Source: an uncultured bacterium (GTDB taxonomy: Bacteria > Pseudomonadota > Alphaproteobacteria > Rs-D84). From it: a stretch of DNA of 50,520 bases. The DNA lies in assembly GCA_950096895.1 (NCBI GenBank), contig CATNBF010000006.1, positions 1-50,520 on the forward strand, given 5' to 3'. How positions within the stretch are numbered: position 1 is the first letter of the stretch; every line of letters begins with the position of its first letter. Below are positions 33,136 through 42,514 of the stretch, one piece after another. A program made the position numbers and the translations under genes. The notes beneath the pieces are model-generated. The model saw only the letters and a program-made list of their open reading frames with translations. It was not told where the DNA came from and made no database searches.

Positions 33136-33534
33136 TCAGGATTCAATCCGAATTTGACGCCCATCACCCGCCACATCAATATAGACATGAATGCACGCCA
33201 TCGGCAGGATATCCCCCGCAATCTCGGGCCATTCGATCAAGGTAATATCATTATCCAATGCGTGGATTAACCCAATTTCTGTCAGTTCAGAGGCATCCGT
33301 CACCCGATACAGATCAAAATGCGAAATCCCATCATAATTTTGAACGATGGTAAATGTCGGACTGGGCACCACGGTATCCCCCCCGCGCAAAGTCTGGATC
33401 ACCGTCCGGGCAATTTCTGACTTTCCCATTCCCAAATCGCCATGCAAGGCCACACACACCGGTGCCACCAGTGTTTTGGCAAATTCTGCCGCCCATTGAC
33501 GTGTTTCATCTAAATTTTTAGTTGTGATAATCAT
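33136..33534 (-). CDS. tsaE: tRNA threonylcarbamoyladenosine biosynthesis ATPase TsaE
   Basis: 132 aa. With TsaB and TsaD it makes t6A at position 37 of ANN-decoding tRNAs. P-loop LHGDLGMGKSEIAR (Ser replaces the usual Thr after GK), then the family signature SPTFTIVQNY, HFDLYRV and LIEWPEIAGDILP. Length is normal. The plus-strand small-protein operon diverges from its start. Its usual tsaB partner is not adjacent. Conservation of SPTF and IEWPE makes the identification safe. Confidence 0.92.
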   Translation of the reverse strand: MIITTKNLDETRQWAAEFAKTLVAPVCVALHGDLGMGKSEIARTVIQTLRGGDTVVPSPTFTIVQNYDGISHFDLYRVTDASELTEIGLIHALDNDITLIEWPEIAGDILPMACIHVYIDVAGDGRQIRIES

Positions 33535-33639
33535 TGCAAAGCATCATAATATTCCCCCCAATTAATATCAAATGTTTTCTTGCATCTGGCAAAAAAAATG
33601 ATATAAATAATGGACAAAATACAAAAAGGACAACAAGTA

Positions 33640-34059
33640 ATGTTAAAAAGTAATAAAAATTTCATCAAAATTGCCATGGGAATCATGATGGCTGGGGCGA
33701 CCATATCGATGGCGCGCGCCGACCAAGAAACACCGGCATCATCGGCCCCAACCCAGACAGTGACTAACGACACAACATCACGGTCAAACGCGGTCACCGC
33801 GGCATTGGGCGATCATTATGCATCAGTTGAAAAAATGATGAAAACATTATTAAAATTCATGAACAATCCGGAAATCGATCACAAATCGGCGGCATATAAA
33901 GATGCTATCAAATTATTTGATGACATGATGCTGGTCTTGAAAAGTCGCGATCGCGCCATCAAAGCGGCCCAGGGTAAAGCAAATGCCCCCCAAGATTCAA
34001 CCGCCATTGTGTTGCCGGAAACAATCCAAATTCGCAACGCCGCCCAAAAATCGAAGTAA
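33640..34059 (+). CDS. Periplasmic hypothetical protein
   Basis: 139 aa from ATG 33640, with AAAAAGGA nine nucleotides upstream. A signal peptide ends at ISMARA before DQETP. The mature protein is a Ser/Thr-rich start followed by helices (HYASVEKMMKTLLKFMN, AYKDAIKLFDDMMLVL). No family recognised. It is first of three small plus-strand genes spaced by 15-23 nt that all carry an export or anchor segment, suggesting one envelope-associated complex. Possible promoter: TTGCAT-N16-TATAAA at 33580-33607. Confidence 0.6.
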   Translation: MLKSNKNFIKIAMGIMMAGATISMARADQETPASSAPTQTVTNDTTSRSNAVTAALGDHYASVEKMMKTLLKFMNNPEIDHKSAAYKDAIKLFDDMMLVLKSRDRAIKAAQGKANAPQDSTAIVLPETIQIRNAAQKSK

Positions 34060-34082
34060 ACGTGACCAAAGGAATATAAAAG

Positions 34083-34379
34083 ATGAAAAAATTAAAATGG
34101 ATGGGCGTGGCATCAATTACATTGGCGGGTGCATATATTGCCATGATGTATCTGGGCTATGTCCCGGATATTCGGGATTATTTGCCCAACAAAAAAATTC
34201 CGGTCGATACATCGGCCCATGATGTCTATTTAGACAAAGGGGAAATCGATGCGTGGTTAAAAAAACTGGATAAACACGACAGTATTCGCAAGGTGCACAC
34301 CGAAGATAACTTGATCCAGTCATTGGATAATTACAAGCGCGTTATCTCGCACCGTCGAATGCGGCAACAAGAAAAATAA
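34083..34379 (+). CDS. Membrane-anchored small hypothetical protein
   Basis: 98 aa. The Shine-Dalgarno AAAGGA precedes ATG 34083. One N-terminal helix (MGVASITLAGAYIAMMYLGY) and a soluble, charged remainder (DKGEIDAWLKKLDKHDSIRK), probably facing the periplasm. Second of the three-gene run. No motif or family known to me. Confidence 0.55.
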   Translation: MKKLKWMGVASITLAGAYIAMMYLGYVPDIRDYLPNKKIPVDTSAHDVYLDKGEIDAWLKKLDKHDSIRKVHTEDNLIQSLDNYKRVISHRRMRQQEK

Positions 34380-34394
34380 ATCAAAGGTCGATCT

Positions 34395-34706
34395 ATGGCA
34401 AAACTACTGCGAAATATTGATGCTGTCTCTGTGTTAAGCGCGGTGTTTATCATTGCCATTGCGGTGCAATTGCCTTTGTTTTTGTTAAAGTATCCTAAAC
34501 ACGACACCAAAGACAAGCAGCCACCATTTGACTTTTTACCCGATAGCGTTGCGATCACGCCACCGAAAAAGTATACCCCATCGGATACCTTGTTCTATTA
34601 TTGGCAAGAATATCAACAAGCGACCAAAATAATGCAGCAAAAGCATAAACAATACTGGGATTATATGAACGCATATAAAAAGAAAAAGATGGGTCGTAAA
34701 AGATAA
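34395..34706 (+). CDS. Membrane-anchored small hypothetical protein
   Basis: 103 aa. One helix near the N-terminus (VLSAVFIIAIAVQLPLFLL), then a proline-rich linker, a helical segment rich in aromatic residues (FYYWQEYQQATKIMQQ) and a strongly basic tail (KKKKMGRKR). Third of the small-protein operon, ending at a bidirectional terminator against uvrB. Unknown; topology resembles small anchor subunits. Confidence 0.55.
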   Translation: MAKLLRNIDAVSVLSAVFIIAIAVQLPLFLLKYPKHDTKDKQPPFDFLPDSVAITPPKKYTPSDTLFYYWQEYQQATKIMQQKHKQYWDYMNAYKKKKMGRKR

Positions 34707-34710
34707 AAAA

Positions 34711-34735
34711 CGCCGCAAATCGCGGCGATTTTTTT
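34711..34735. terminator. Bidirectional terminator, small-protein operon / uvrB
   Basis: CGCCGC-AAATC-GCGGCG stem, seven T on the plus side and an A-run on the other. Confidence 0.85.
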
Positions 34736-36728
34736 ATTCCAGCAATAACAAATCATCTTCTAGTTTATGGATGGCATCGCGATATTCACCGGCCGCTTCA
34801 AATTCCAGGTTTTCCGCCGCATCGCGCATTTTTCGGGTTAAATCTTTGATCTGTTTACGGATCGACGCCGCATCCATAACGCCACCCGATTTATCATAAA
34901 CAAAGCGACGGGCCTTGTCTGTCTTGTCTTCTTTTTCGCCAACCTCTGCAAAAACGGCCTTGGATACTGTTTTTGGGGTAATATTATGTTCACGATTGTA
35001 CGCCATCTGTTTTTCACGACGTCGGGCGGTCTCGCCCAAGGCGGCCTGCATTGAATCTGTTATTTTATCTGCATACAAAATCACACGCCCATTGGCATTA
35101 CGGGCCGCACGCCCAATGGTTTGAATCAATGATCGGGTCGACCGCAGAAAGCCTTCTTTGTCTGCATCCATAATTGCGACCAATTCACATTCGGGAACGT
35201 CCAATCCTTCGCGTAATAGATTGATTCCCACCAAGACATCATATTTGCCCAAACGCAAATCACGTAACAATTCAATACGTTCCAGGGTTTCAATATCACT
35301 ATGCAGATAGCGGGCACGTACACCATTTTCATTTAGATAGTCGGTCAACTGCTCTGCCATTTTCTTGGTCAGCGTTGTAACCAATACGCGCCCAGAAACC
35401 CGTTTCACCTCGTCCAATAGATCATCAACTTGGTGGGCGGTGGGCTTTATATCACAAACCGGATCCAACAGACCGGTGGGACGGATCACCTGTTCTGCGA
35501 CAATGCCACCCGATTGTTCCAGTTCCCATGTCGCCGGTGTTGCCGACACAAATATCGTCTGGGGACGCAACGCATCCCATTCTCCGAATGTCAACGGCCG
35601 GTTATCAATACACGCCGGCAAACGGAATCCATATTGCGCCAATGTTTCTTTACGTGCCCGATCCCCACGCGACATGGCAGAAATCTGGGGAACGGTCACG
35701 TGACTTTCGTCAATAAACAAAACGGCGTCACGCGGTAAATATTCAAATAATGTCGGCGGTGGCATGCCCGGGGCCCGCCCAGATAGGTAACGCGAATAAT
35801 TTTCAATCCCGCGGCATGTTCCCGTACTTTCCATCATTTCGATATCGAAATTTACACGCTCGCGCAGACGTTGCTCTTCGATATACTTCATATTATCATG
35901 AAAGTAATCCAGTCGTTCTTTCAGATCTGTTTTAATTTCCCCAATGGCCTGTAAGATCGATGGCATGGGTGTCGCATAGTGGGTATTGGGATAAACCGCA
36001 ATCCGGTCCAGTTTTTGCAACCGCGCCCCAGTCAAGGTATCAAATTCCCAAATTTCTTCGATTTCATCGCCAAAGAATGATAATTTCCATGCCCGATCCA
36101 ATGCGTGTGATGGAAACACATCCAAGGTGTCGCCCCGTACACGAAAATGTCCCCGTTCAAAGGCCAAATCGTTACGCGTATACTGAATATCCACCAAGGC
36201 CCGCATCACATCCCGCATGCCGATTTTATCACCCGCATTCAGAACCAGTTTCATCCCTGCATACTGTTCTGGTGACCCCATCCCGTATATAGATGACACG
36301 GACGAGACAACAATCACATCCCGTTCTTCTAACATGGCGCGTGTCGCACTATGGCGCATACGATCCAACTGCTCGTTAATAGATGCATCTTTGTCGATAT
36401 AGGTATCGGTGGTGGGCATATAGGCTTCGGGTTGATAATAATCATAATACGAAACGAAATATTCCACATGATTGCGTGGAAAAAACGCCTTCATTTCTGT
36501 ATATAATTGCGCCGCCAAGATTTTATTCGGGGCCATAATCAATGCAGGCCGGCCCAAATTCGCGATCACATTCGCCATGGTAAATGTCTTGCCAGATCCC
36601 GTCACCCCTAATAAAACCTGGGATCGGCGGCCGTCACGCACCCCGTCGGTCAATTCACGAATGGCTGTCGGCTGATCCCCCATGGGGGCATAATTACTTT
36701 CTAATGAAAAGACATTTTTTTTATTCAC
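34734..36728 (-). CDS. uvrB: Excinuclease ABC subunit UvrB
   Basis: 664 aa damage-verifying helicase of nucleotide excision repair; it receives lesions from UvrA and presents them to UvrC. Walker [15 protein letters not shown], the DNA-wedging hairpin [23 protein letters not shown] (motif II), the C-terminal helicase domain with [12 protein letters not shown] and TIGRAARN, and a UVR domain at the end ([21 protein letters not shown]). It begins with GTG 36728, which lies exactly 7 nt after TATATT, so the message is probably leaderless. No LexA half-site pair seen upstream. Confidence 0.97.
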   Translation of the reverse strand: MNKKNVFSLESNYAPMGDQPTAIRELTDGVRDGRRSQVLLGVTGSGKTFTMANVIANLGRPALIMAPNKILAAQLYTEMKAFFPRNHVEYFVSYYDYYQPEAYMPTTDTYIDKDASINEQLDRMRHSATRAMLEERDVIVVSSVSSIYGMGSPEQYAGMKLVLNAGDKIGMRDVMRALVDIQYTRNDLAFERGHFRVRGDTLDVFPSHALDRAWKLSFFGDEIEEIWEFDTLTGARLQKLDRIAVYPNTHYATPMPSILQAIGEIKTDLKERLDYFHDNMKYIEEQRLRERVNFDIEMMESTGTCRGIENYSRYLSGRAPGMPPPTLFEYLPRDAVLFIDESHVTVPQISAMSRGDRARKETLAQYGFRLPACIDNRPLTFGEWDALRPQTIFVSATPATWELEQSGGIVAEQVIRPTGLLDPVCDIKPTAHQVDDLLDEVKRVSGRVLVTTLTKKMAEQLTDYLNENGVRARYLHSDIETLERIELLRDLRLGKYDVLVGINLLREGLDVPECELVAIMDADKEGFLRSTRSLIQTIGRAARNANGRVILYADKITDSMQAALGETARRREKQMAYNREHNITPKTVSKAVFAEVGEKEDKTDKARRFVYDKSGGVMDAASIRKQIKDLTRKMRDAAENLEFEAAGEYRDAIHKLEDDLLLLE

Positions 36729-36735
36729 AAGTCTT

Positions 36736-36763
36736 AATATAATTCATTATAATGAAATTACAA
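36736..36763 (-). promoter_or_regulatory. Leaderless uvrB promoter, overlapping the divergent AsmA-like promoter
   Basis: Minus strand TTGTAA (36758-36763), 16 nt, TATATT (36736-36741), 7 nt to GTG. On the plus strand TATAAT (36748-36753) with TTCACA 18 nt upstream would drive the AsmA-like gene; the two promoters interleave and cannot both be occupied. Confidence 0.55.
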
Positions 36764-36775
36764 GGACAGAAGAGA

Positions 36776-39247
36776 ATGGCAAATAAACCCAAATTATTTC
36801 GTCGCCTGGTGGGCGGCATAATGATCGCGGTGGGAATAATCCTGGTCGCGGTGGTGGCGGTGCCACCGATGATAACGCTGAATGCATTACGGCCCCGCAT
36901 CGAACAAACCATTGCCCAGCGCATGGGTATAGATGCCAAAATCCGGGGAAATGTGCGGATATCATTAATCGGGGGGGCAACCATATCTGCCCGGGATATC
37001 GTGGTCCCAGATGGGGTTGTCGCCATGACCCAGTTTTCTATTCCCTTGTGGTCGATATTTAATTTGTCGGCGGCCCCGCTATCGGGTGATGTGATTATTT
37101 CGGGGGCCCGGCTGAATGTGACACGATTGGTCCCGGTGTCATTTGATAATCCCATCGATATTCGTGATTCGTGGATCGAATTCTATGGCAAGACATACGA
37201 AATCGTCAACGCCACCATCCGTGGGGGCCAAATGCGCGGCATGGTTCGCACAGATCAGCACAAATATGAAATTGATTATGCCGGGGATGAATTTATTATC
37301 AAAAATCGGGCAAATGATTTGCTGATCACTGGACACTTGTATTCAGATGGTTCGGCCCGTGGGAAAATGCGGTTGGATGCCGCAGATGTTAATGCATGGT
37401 TTGAATTTTCATCACCAAAAATCGACACACCTGTTCGATTATCTATGGATTTTGATTGGGATGGCGGCTATGGCTTTAACTTTACCCATATCCAAGGGGA
37501 TAATTTTACCGGTGATATCCATTTATTGCCCAATGGGGGTCGGGATATCCGGTTAAAGGCATGGGATATGAACCTTGACCTGGGATTCTTGATGCAGCCC
37601 AGTGCCCTGTTCACCAATACCGTATTGGATTTAGATTTTTCGGGCAACTTAACCTTTGCGGGTCATACGTTCCATCACCTGGGGGTGATGATGCGGGGTG
37701 GCCCAGACAGTGTTCATATCGAAAAAATAACCGCCGATGACATTCAAATTTCGGGCGGCACCATCACCGCCGATGGTGCACGTGATGTGTTTGTAAAAAT
37801 CCCCTATGACGGTATGCCGGCAACATGTCTGTTTTCTGGGACACCCAATGCATGGCGGTGCGGAAACTTTACATGGGGAAACATATCTGGATCGATTGAT
37901 GTTGATGGCGACACCTTTAACATCTTTGTTCAATCAACAGACGCGGCCCCCGATGGAATTGATATACGCCAGATGACACAAAAACTGGGGGTTCAAGGCA
38001 AGATCGTTTTTCAATTTTCAGATATCGCAGGAACCATTAACCTGGATAACAATGGGATTAAGTCACAATTAAACTTTGCCCACGACAGAAATATCCGATG
38101 GATCGGATCCCAGATTGCCCCCATTTCAAATGCCATGCGTGATGATATTGGCAACTTTATCTGGATGGGTGACGTTATGGAATTTACCCCCCATTCGGGA
38201 AAATGGCACCTGTGGATGCGGGGACGGGAATTCCAGCTACGCGGGAAAAACATCTTTGACCTGGCCCAGATCCCCCAGCCGGTTTTTCTGCGGGATATGG
38301 ATTACACAATATCAGGGATCTTTAATGAAACAAATATCTCTAATATGCGTGTAACCATTGGCGGCCATGAATTCACCGGTGCCATGGCCGACCAAATGAT
38401 TACGCTGGATACCAACACGCTAAATATCGATGATTTTATCAACCCAGAATTTGTCGATAATTATCCAGAACTGGAATTTATGATCAATTCCCCCATTATG
38501 ACGCCATTTGATTGGGGACTGAATTTGTCACTGGGGGCGGATATTGTCATTTATAATGGAAACGCGTTTCAGAATTTCCTTTATACCCTTAAACCAGACC
38601 GCCAGACGTTTTCTATATCGGACAATGATCGGGGCAACATGATGGCCCAAATAACACGCCAGAAAAAGAATTATAATATATCACTGGTGCTGGACCGGTT
38701 TGTTATATCGGCCCCGCTGTTAAACCCATCCATGCCGTTAAACATCCAAGACACGATGATCACCGCAACCGCAGAAATGACCACATCGGGCCAGATTGCA
38801 TACGATATCCATCATAACCTGCGCGGGAATTTGGATATGACAATGATTGGGGGCCGTTTAGTGGGCCTGGGGCTGGATGACTTTTACGCGGTAGCCGCGA
38901 ATTTGAACACCACCAATGCGGAAATGATCCTGGCACGCGCCTTGGATGGGGGCCAGACACGAATTAAACAAATTCATATCATCGGGCAATATGATGATGG
39001 AAACTTTGAAACAACACGCCCCATGACAATCACATTACCCCATGTGGATGCCCGTGGTCAATTGGCCATCACAGATGGTCTGATGTTGGCGGATATTGAT
39101 TTGGTATTGCGCGGTACGGCCCCCATGCCGGCCCCAATCGCCTTGCAAATCAATGGGGATACGCGAACGTATTCATTATCCCAGATTATGATTCATTTTG
39201 ATTCTGATTATATGCGGGATTTTGTCCGTAGCCACGACAAGTTCTAG
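36776..39247 (+). CDS. AsmA-family envelope protein
   Basis: 823 aa from ATG 36776 (AAGGA upstream). One N-terminal helix (LVGGIMIAVGIILVAVVAV), then the AsmA start pattern NALRPRIEQTIAQRMGIDAKIRGNVRIS and a very long beta-rich periplasmic region; the C-terminal part resembles AsmA C-domains (LNTTNAEMILARALDGGQTRIKQI). The family forms bridge-like beta-grooves thought to move phospholipids between the inner and outer membrane. Its 3' end overlaps a convergent gene by 4 nt. Confidence 0.8.
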   Translation: MANKPKLFRRLVGGIMIAVGIILVAVVAVPPMITLNALRPRIEQTIAQRMGIDAKIRGNVRISLIGGATISARDIVVPDGVVAMTQFSIPLWSIFNLSAAPLSGDVIISGARLNVTRLVPVSFDNPIDIRDSWIEFYGKTYEIVNATIRGGQMRGMVRTDQHKYEIDYAGDEFIIKNRANDLLITGHLYSDGSARGKMRLDAADVNAWFEFSSPKIDTPVRLSMDFDWDGGYGFNFTHIQGDNFTGDIHLLPNGGRDIRLKAWDMNLDLGFLMQPSALFTNTVLDLDFSGNLTFAGHTFHHLGVMMRGGPDSVHIEKITADDIQISGGTITADGARDVFVKIPYDGMPATCLFSGTPNAWRCGNFTWGNISGSIDVDGDTFNIFVQSTDAAPDGIDIRQMTQKLGVQGKIVFQFSDIAGTINLDNNGIKSQLNFAHDRNIRWIGSQIAPISNAMRDDIGNFIWMGDVMEFTPHSGKWHLWMRGREFQLRGKNIFDLAQIPQPVFLRDMDYTISGIFNETNISNMRVTIGGHEFTGAMADQMITLDTNTLNIDDFINPEFVDNYPELEFMINSPIMTPFDWGLNLSLGADIVIYNGNAFQNFLYTLKPDRQTFSISDNDRGNMMAQITRQKKNYNISLVLDRFVISAPLLNPSMPLNIQDTMITATAEMTTSGQIAYDIHHNLRGNLDMTMIGGRLVGLGLDDFYAVAANLNTTNAEMILARALDGGQTRIKQIHIIGQYDDGNFETTRPMTITLPHVDARGQLAITDGLMLADIDLVLRGTAPMPAPIALQINGDTRTYSLSQIMIHFDSDYMRDFVRSHDKF

Positions 39248-39612
39248 CGACGGCGATTATTACCCGCCCGCCAAAAGTCTTCGCGCCCCATGGCCCGACC
39301 ATCAATATCGATATAGTGACGTGTATTCCCACGACGCACGATATAACGGCCATCGGCAAAAAATTCAATGCCGCGCTGGCCCTGGACCAGGATTTTATCA
39401 GGCCCAATCAAATCTGCCCGCGCCCCCAGCAACAGACGCGCCGCCGCATCCGTCCATCGATTACCGGATGTGACATATGGGACATATAAAATATCGCCAC
39501 GTTTGACCAGGCGGCCCAAATTATACTTGTATGCGTTTTGTTCCAAAATATACGATTGAAACGGCGTCAGACGCATTTGCTGGCATAATGTTAAAACCTT
39601 GGATTGATACAT
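39244..39612 (-). CDS. Hypothetical protein convergent with the AsmA-like gene
   Basis: 122 aa. ATG 39612 is preceded by GGGGGGAACGGAT and a promoter. The sequence is basic with RLVKRGDILYVPYV, reminiscent of the end of a LysM-like element, and a beta-rich second half (IEFFADGRYIVRRGNTRHYIDIDG). No clear signal peptide. I cannot assign a family. Confidence 0.5.
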   Translation of the reverse strand: MYQSKVLTLCQQMRLTPFQSYILEQNAYKYNLGRLVKRGDILYVPYVTSGNRWTDAAARLLLGARADLIGPDKILVQGQRGIEFFADGRYIVRRGNTRHYIDIDGRAMGREDFWRAGNNRRR

Positions 39613-39635
39613 TATCCGTTCCCCCCATGGCCAAA

Positions 39636-39663
39636 AGTATATCCGAAAAAAACGTCATGCCAA
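39636..39663 (-). promoter_or_regulatory. Predicted promoter of the 39612 gene
   Basis: TTGGCA (39658-39663), 16 nt, TATACT (39636-39641) on the minus strand. Confidence 0.6.
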
Positions 39664-39683
39664 CAGGACGTAATTCATATAAC

Positions 39684-39708
39684 AAAAAACCCGCCACATG
39701 GCGGGTTT
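39684..39708 (-). terminator. aspS terminator
   Basis: AAACCCGCC/GGCGGGTTT stem with a 4-nt loop followed by a T-run on the minus strand, about 20 nt after the aspS stop. Confidence 0.85.
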
Positions 39709-39726
39709 GATGCATACAGCGCGGTT

Positions 39727-41481
39727 TTAGTTTTTCTTGCGCACGCTGATGTGCACTTCGCGTAATTGGGCTTCGGTCACTTCGCGTGGTGCCCCTAGCA
39801 TTAAATCCTGGCCACGTTGATTGGTCGGGAATAACACAACTTCGCGCAGGTTTTGGGCCCCCAGCATGATTTGCACCAACCGGTCAATACCGAATGCGCA
39901 TCCCCCGTGGGGTGGGGCCCCGTATTGAAATGCCGCATACATGCCACCAAATTTTTCCTTTACATCTTCGGGGCCGTATCCTGCAATTTCAAATGCCTGG
40001 ACCATGGTGTCGGGGTTATAGTTGCGCAGACCCCCACTGCAAATCTCTGCCCCGTTCAAGACCATATCGAACTGATTCGCCTTGATCGCCAGCGGGTCAC
40101 CCGTTAAATCACCCTTGGGCAGACTAAACGGATTATGGCCAAAGTCGATGGCCCCCGTTTCTTCGTTCAATTCATAGAACGGGAAATCTTCGATCCAGCA
40201 CAGACGGAATTCCTGGTCATCAATTAATTCCAAATCACGCCCCAGTTTGTCACGCAACTTGCCCGCCGCACGTGCCGCGGCATCTTTTTGATCGCAAACA
40301 AAGAACAAGGTTGCATTGTCGCCTGCGATTTGGCGCAAGGCATCAATCCGCGCCGCATCCAGTTTCTTGGCGACAGGGCCCTTGGCTTCGTCGCCAAAGA
40401 CAATGTATCCCAATCCCCCCAGGCCCAGTTCGGACACCGCATATTCGCCCAGCTTGTCAAAGAATGACCGCGGTTTGTCGGCGGTATTTGGTGCCGGAAT
40501 CGCACGCACGACGGCCCCATTTTCGATGGCCGTGGCAAAAATACCAAAATCCGATCCACGGAACACATCCGTCACATCTGAAATTTCAATCGGGTTGCGC
40601 AAATCCGGCTTGTCCGATCCGTATTTCAGCATGGCTGTATCATACGCAATATGTGGAATTTCATCGCAAATTTTCGCATTCGGGACAAATTCGCGGATTA
40701 ATTGCGGCATTAATTCATCGCCCACCGCCTGGATATCGCCTAGGTCTACAAACGACATTTCCAAATCCAACTGATAAAATTCAATCAAACGGTCGGCACG
40801 CAAATCTTCGTCACGGAAACACGGCGCAATTTGAAAGTACCGGTCAAAGCCCGCGATTTGAATCAATTGCTTGAACTGTTGCGGGGCCTGGGGCAAGGCA
40901 TAGAACATACCATGATGATTACGCGACGGCACGATATAATCGCGTGCGCCTTCGGGACTGGACACTGTTAAAATCGGTGTCTGGAATTCGGAAAATCCCA
41001 TATCCCACATTTTATCACGCAAAAATTTCATCACCCGGTTGCGGGTTAAAATGTTATGATGCAAAGAATCACGGCGCAGATCGATATAACGATGCTTTAA
41101 CCGCAAATCTTCGGAAACGTTCCCATCATCACCAAATACCTGGAATGGCAAAACCTCTGCATTGGTCAGCACGGTCCAAGATGTCCCTTGAACTTCTATC
41201 TGGCCAGTGGGGATTTTATCATTGACGGCCGCCGTGTCACGCGCAACAACCGTGCCAGTGATTTGAATAACGCTTTCGGGGCGCACCGCCGCCAGCGCAT
41301 CATCGGCACCGTCGAAAACACATTGGGTGATGCCATAATTGTCGCGCAGATCGATAAACATCAATCCCCCGTGGTCACGCTTGCGATGAACCCAACCGGA
41401 CAATGTAACAACGTCGCCCACATTCCCCGCGCGCAGTTCCCCACACGTATGCGTTCTGTATTTTGATTTTAATGGTAACAT
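39727..41481 (-). CDS. aspS: Aspartyl-tRNA synthetase
   Basis: 584 aa class II synthetase charging tRNA-Asp. An N-terminal OB domain (GDVVTLSGWVHRKRDHGGLMFIDLRD), motif 2 FRDEDLRADR, the bacterial GAD insertion (about residues 290-400), and motif 3 GGCAFGIDRLVQIM near the C-terminus. The track start is 33 codons too early; MLPLKSKYRTHTCGEL at 41481 follows AAAGGGACC and matches the family. Whether it also charges tRNA-Asn cannot be told without looking for AsnRS or GatCAB. The roughly 180-nt leader carries a T-box-like element, so expression may respond to uncharged tRNA. Confidence 0.96.
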   Translation of the reverse strand: MLPLKSKYRTHTCGELRAGNVGDVVTLSGWVHRKRDHGGLMFIDLRDNYGITQCVFDGADDALAAVRPESVIQITGTVVARDTAAVNDKIPTGQIEVQGTSWTVLTNAEVLPFQVFGDDGNVSEDLRLKHRYIDLRRDSLHHNILTRNRVMKFLRDKMWDMGFSEFQTPILTVSSPEGARDYIVPSRNHHGMFYALPQAPQQFKQLIQIAGFDRYFQIAPCFRDEDLRADRLIEFYQLDLEMSFVDLGDIQAVGDELMPQLIREFVPNAKICDEIPHIAYDTAMLKYGSDKPDLRNPIEISDVTDVFRGSDFGIFATAIENGAVVRAIPAPNTADKPRSFFDKLGEYAVSELGLGGLGYIVFGDEAKGPVAKKLDAARIDALRQIAGDNATLFFVCDQKDAAARAAGKLRDKLGRDLELIDDQEFRLCWIEDFPFYELNEETGAIDFGHNPFSLPKGDLTGDPLAIKANQFDMVLNGAEICSGGLRNYNPDTMVQAFEIAGYGPEDVKEKFGGMYAAFQYGAPPHGGCAFGIDRLVQIMLGAQNLREVVLFPTNQRGQDLMLGAPREVTEAQLREVHISVRKKN

Positions 41482-41661
41482 TTTGGTCCCTTTTTTTCTG
41501 TGCGGAACCAATTGATCTGAAATCTTTGGCCCCGTTGTTTTTCGATAATCGGGGGCGCAATTGTTATTGCGCGGTGCCACCCCGGCTTGTCACTTGGTTA
41601 GTTGGGTTTTACCACTCCGCGGTTGTCAGTCGCATCATCGCCGGCGCGCCCGTAAATTTGT
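41482..41661 (-). promoter_or_regulatory. T-box-like riboswitch leader of aspS
   Basis: The leader contains GGGGTGGCACCGCG (minus strand, 41583-41570), 13 of 14 positions of the T-box consensus AGGGTGGNACCGCG. It folds exactly like a T-box antiterminator (41583-41551): GGGG, 7-nt bulge TGGCACC, GCGCAAT, loop AACA, ATTGCGC, CCCC. The variable base makes UGGC, complementary to a 3' GCCA end, as expected for tRNA-Asp (G73). A GACA (41627-41624), Asp codon plus the usual following A, lies upstream as a possible specifier, but stem I is short and not resolved. Downstream, TTGGTTCC can pair with GGGACCAA over the ribosome site, and CCCCG/CGGGG competes with the antiterminator. Confidence 0.7.
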
Positions 41662-41667
41662 GCTTAA

Positions 41668-41696
41668 AGCATAGTGGACAATTTCCCAAAACGCAA
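41668..41696 (-). promoter_or_regulatory. aspS promoter with dyad over the -35
   Basis: TTGCGT (41691-41696), 17 nt, TATGCT (41668-41673) on the minus strand. The -35 sits in the loop of an 8-bp dyad AATTTCCC/GGGAAATT (41680-41704), a possible operator. Confidence 0.6.
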
Positions 41697-41736
41697 GGGA
41701 AATTATTTATCGCGGCCGCGCCGGCAATTCCTTTTT

Positions 41737-42480
41737 CTATCGCGCCTTAGCCATCATTTTGGCAGATATGTATAAATCCGATTTGCCGCGTGTCGCCTTT
41801 TGATATGGATTTGGGGTTTCGGCCAAAGCCTGCTTTAACCGCGTATAGTTATCAATGGCCTTGACGGTAAATCCGGCTGATTGCAGAATTTGCACCATAT
41901 CGACCAAGGGTTCAATGGCACTTTTTTCCGATATCATAAATCCCAAATTGGTCAAATCCACTGTACGAAACGCCACAGCCAGATCCAGTTTTTGCCCTTG
42001 TTTTAAGGGAATGCGTCGCCAGTCTTTGGAAAAATTAAACCGGTCGTCGCTGTAATCGTGTTTATATTGCACATCAAACCCATAATTGGCCCCTGCAACC
42101 AATGCCACCAGGTCTTGCAAGACAATCATGCTATAGTACGTATTAGGCTGGTCCACCAGACGCATAGGATCATCGATATTAATTTCCAATCGTACATAGG
42201 AAATTCTCATCTGTCCCATAGACAAATTCCATGTCACCATTAAGGCATCAAGCAGATTTTGGGGGTTATTAATTGAAATCTTAACATTTTTATAATTCTT
42301 GGCAGAATATCTGATGTCGCCTTGATAGTCCTGAACATTAGCATCTGTGATGTATAACGTGTCCTGTTCCCGGATGATTTCATCCATATCACAGTCAAAA
42401 TTTTCCCGGTCACATCCGGTCAATGCCGCCGCCCCGCCAACCATCGCGGCGGCGATGGTTCCACGTTTTACCCCGCGCAT
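41737..42480 (-). CDS. Lipoprotein, paralogue of the 42617 gene
   Basis: 247 aa from ATG 42480: RGVKRG, hydrophobic stretch, ALTGC lipobox. The mature protein matches the next gene along its length, e.g. MVQILQSAGFTVKAIDNYTRLKQAL against IVHILQSVGFKIIGLDNFPRLNVAL. Function unknown; no catalytic motif seen. No ribosome site precedes 42480. Instead AAAGGAA, a TATAAT and another ATG (42514) lie upstream; that ATG opens MVKFKEILNQINAR, similar to the paralogue's longer N-terminus, but is one base out of frame at a G4 run. The natural gene may start at 42514. Confidence 0.65.
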   Translation of the reverse strand: MRGVKRGTIAAAMVGGAAALTGCDRENFDCDMDEIIREQDTLYITDANVQDYQGDIRYSAKNYKNVKISINNPQNLLDALMVTWNLSMGQMRISYVRLEINIDDPMRLVDQPNTYYSMIVLQDLVALVAGANYGFDVQYKHDYSDDRFNFSKDWRRIPLKQGQKLDLAVAFRTVDLTNLGFMISEKSAIEPLVDMVQILQSAGFTVKAIDNYTRLKQALAETPNPYQKATRGKSDLYISAKMMAKAR

Positions 42481-42514
42481 TAATTTGGTTTAATATTTCT
42501 TTGAATTTAACCAT

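Noticed and set aside
39521-39715. 64-aa minus-strand ORF between aspS and the 39612 gene
   Set aside because: It crosses the aspS terminator and the next gene's promoter and start; no ribosome site.
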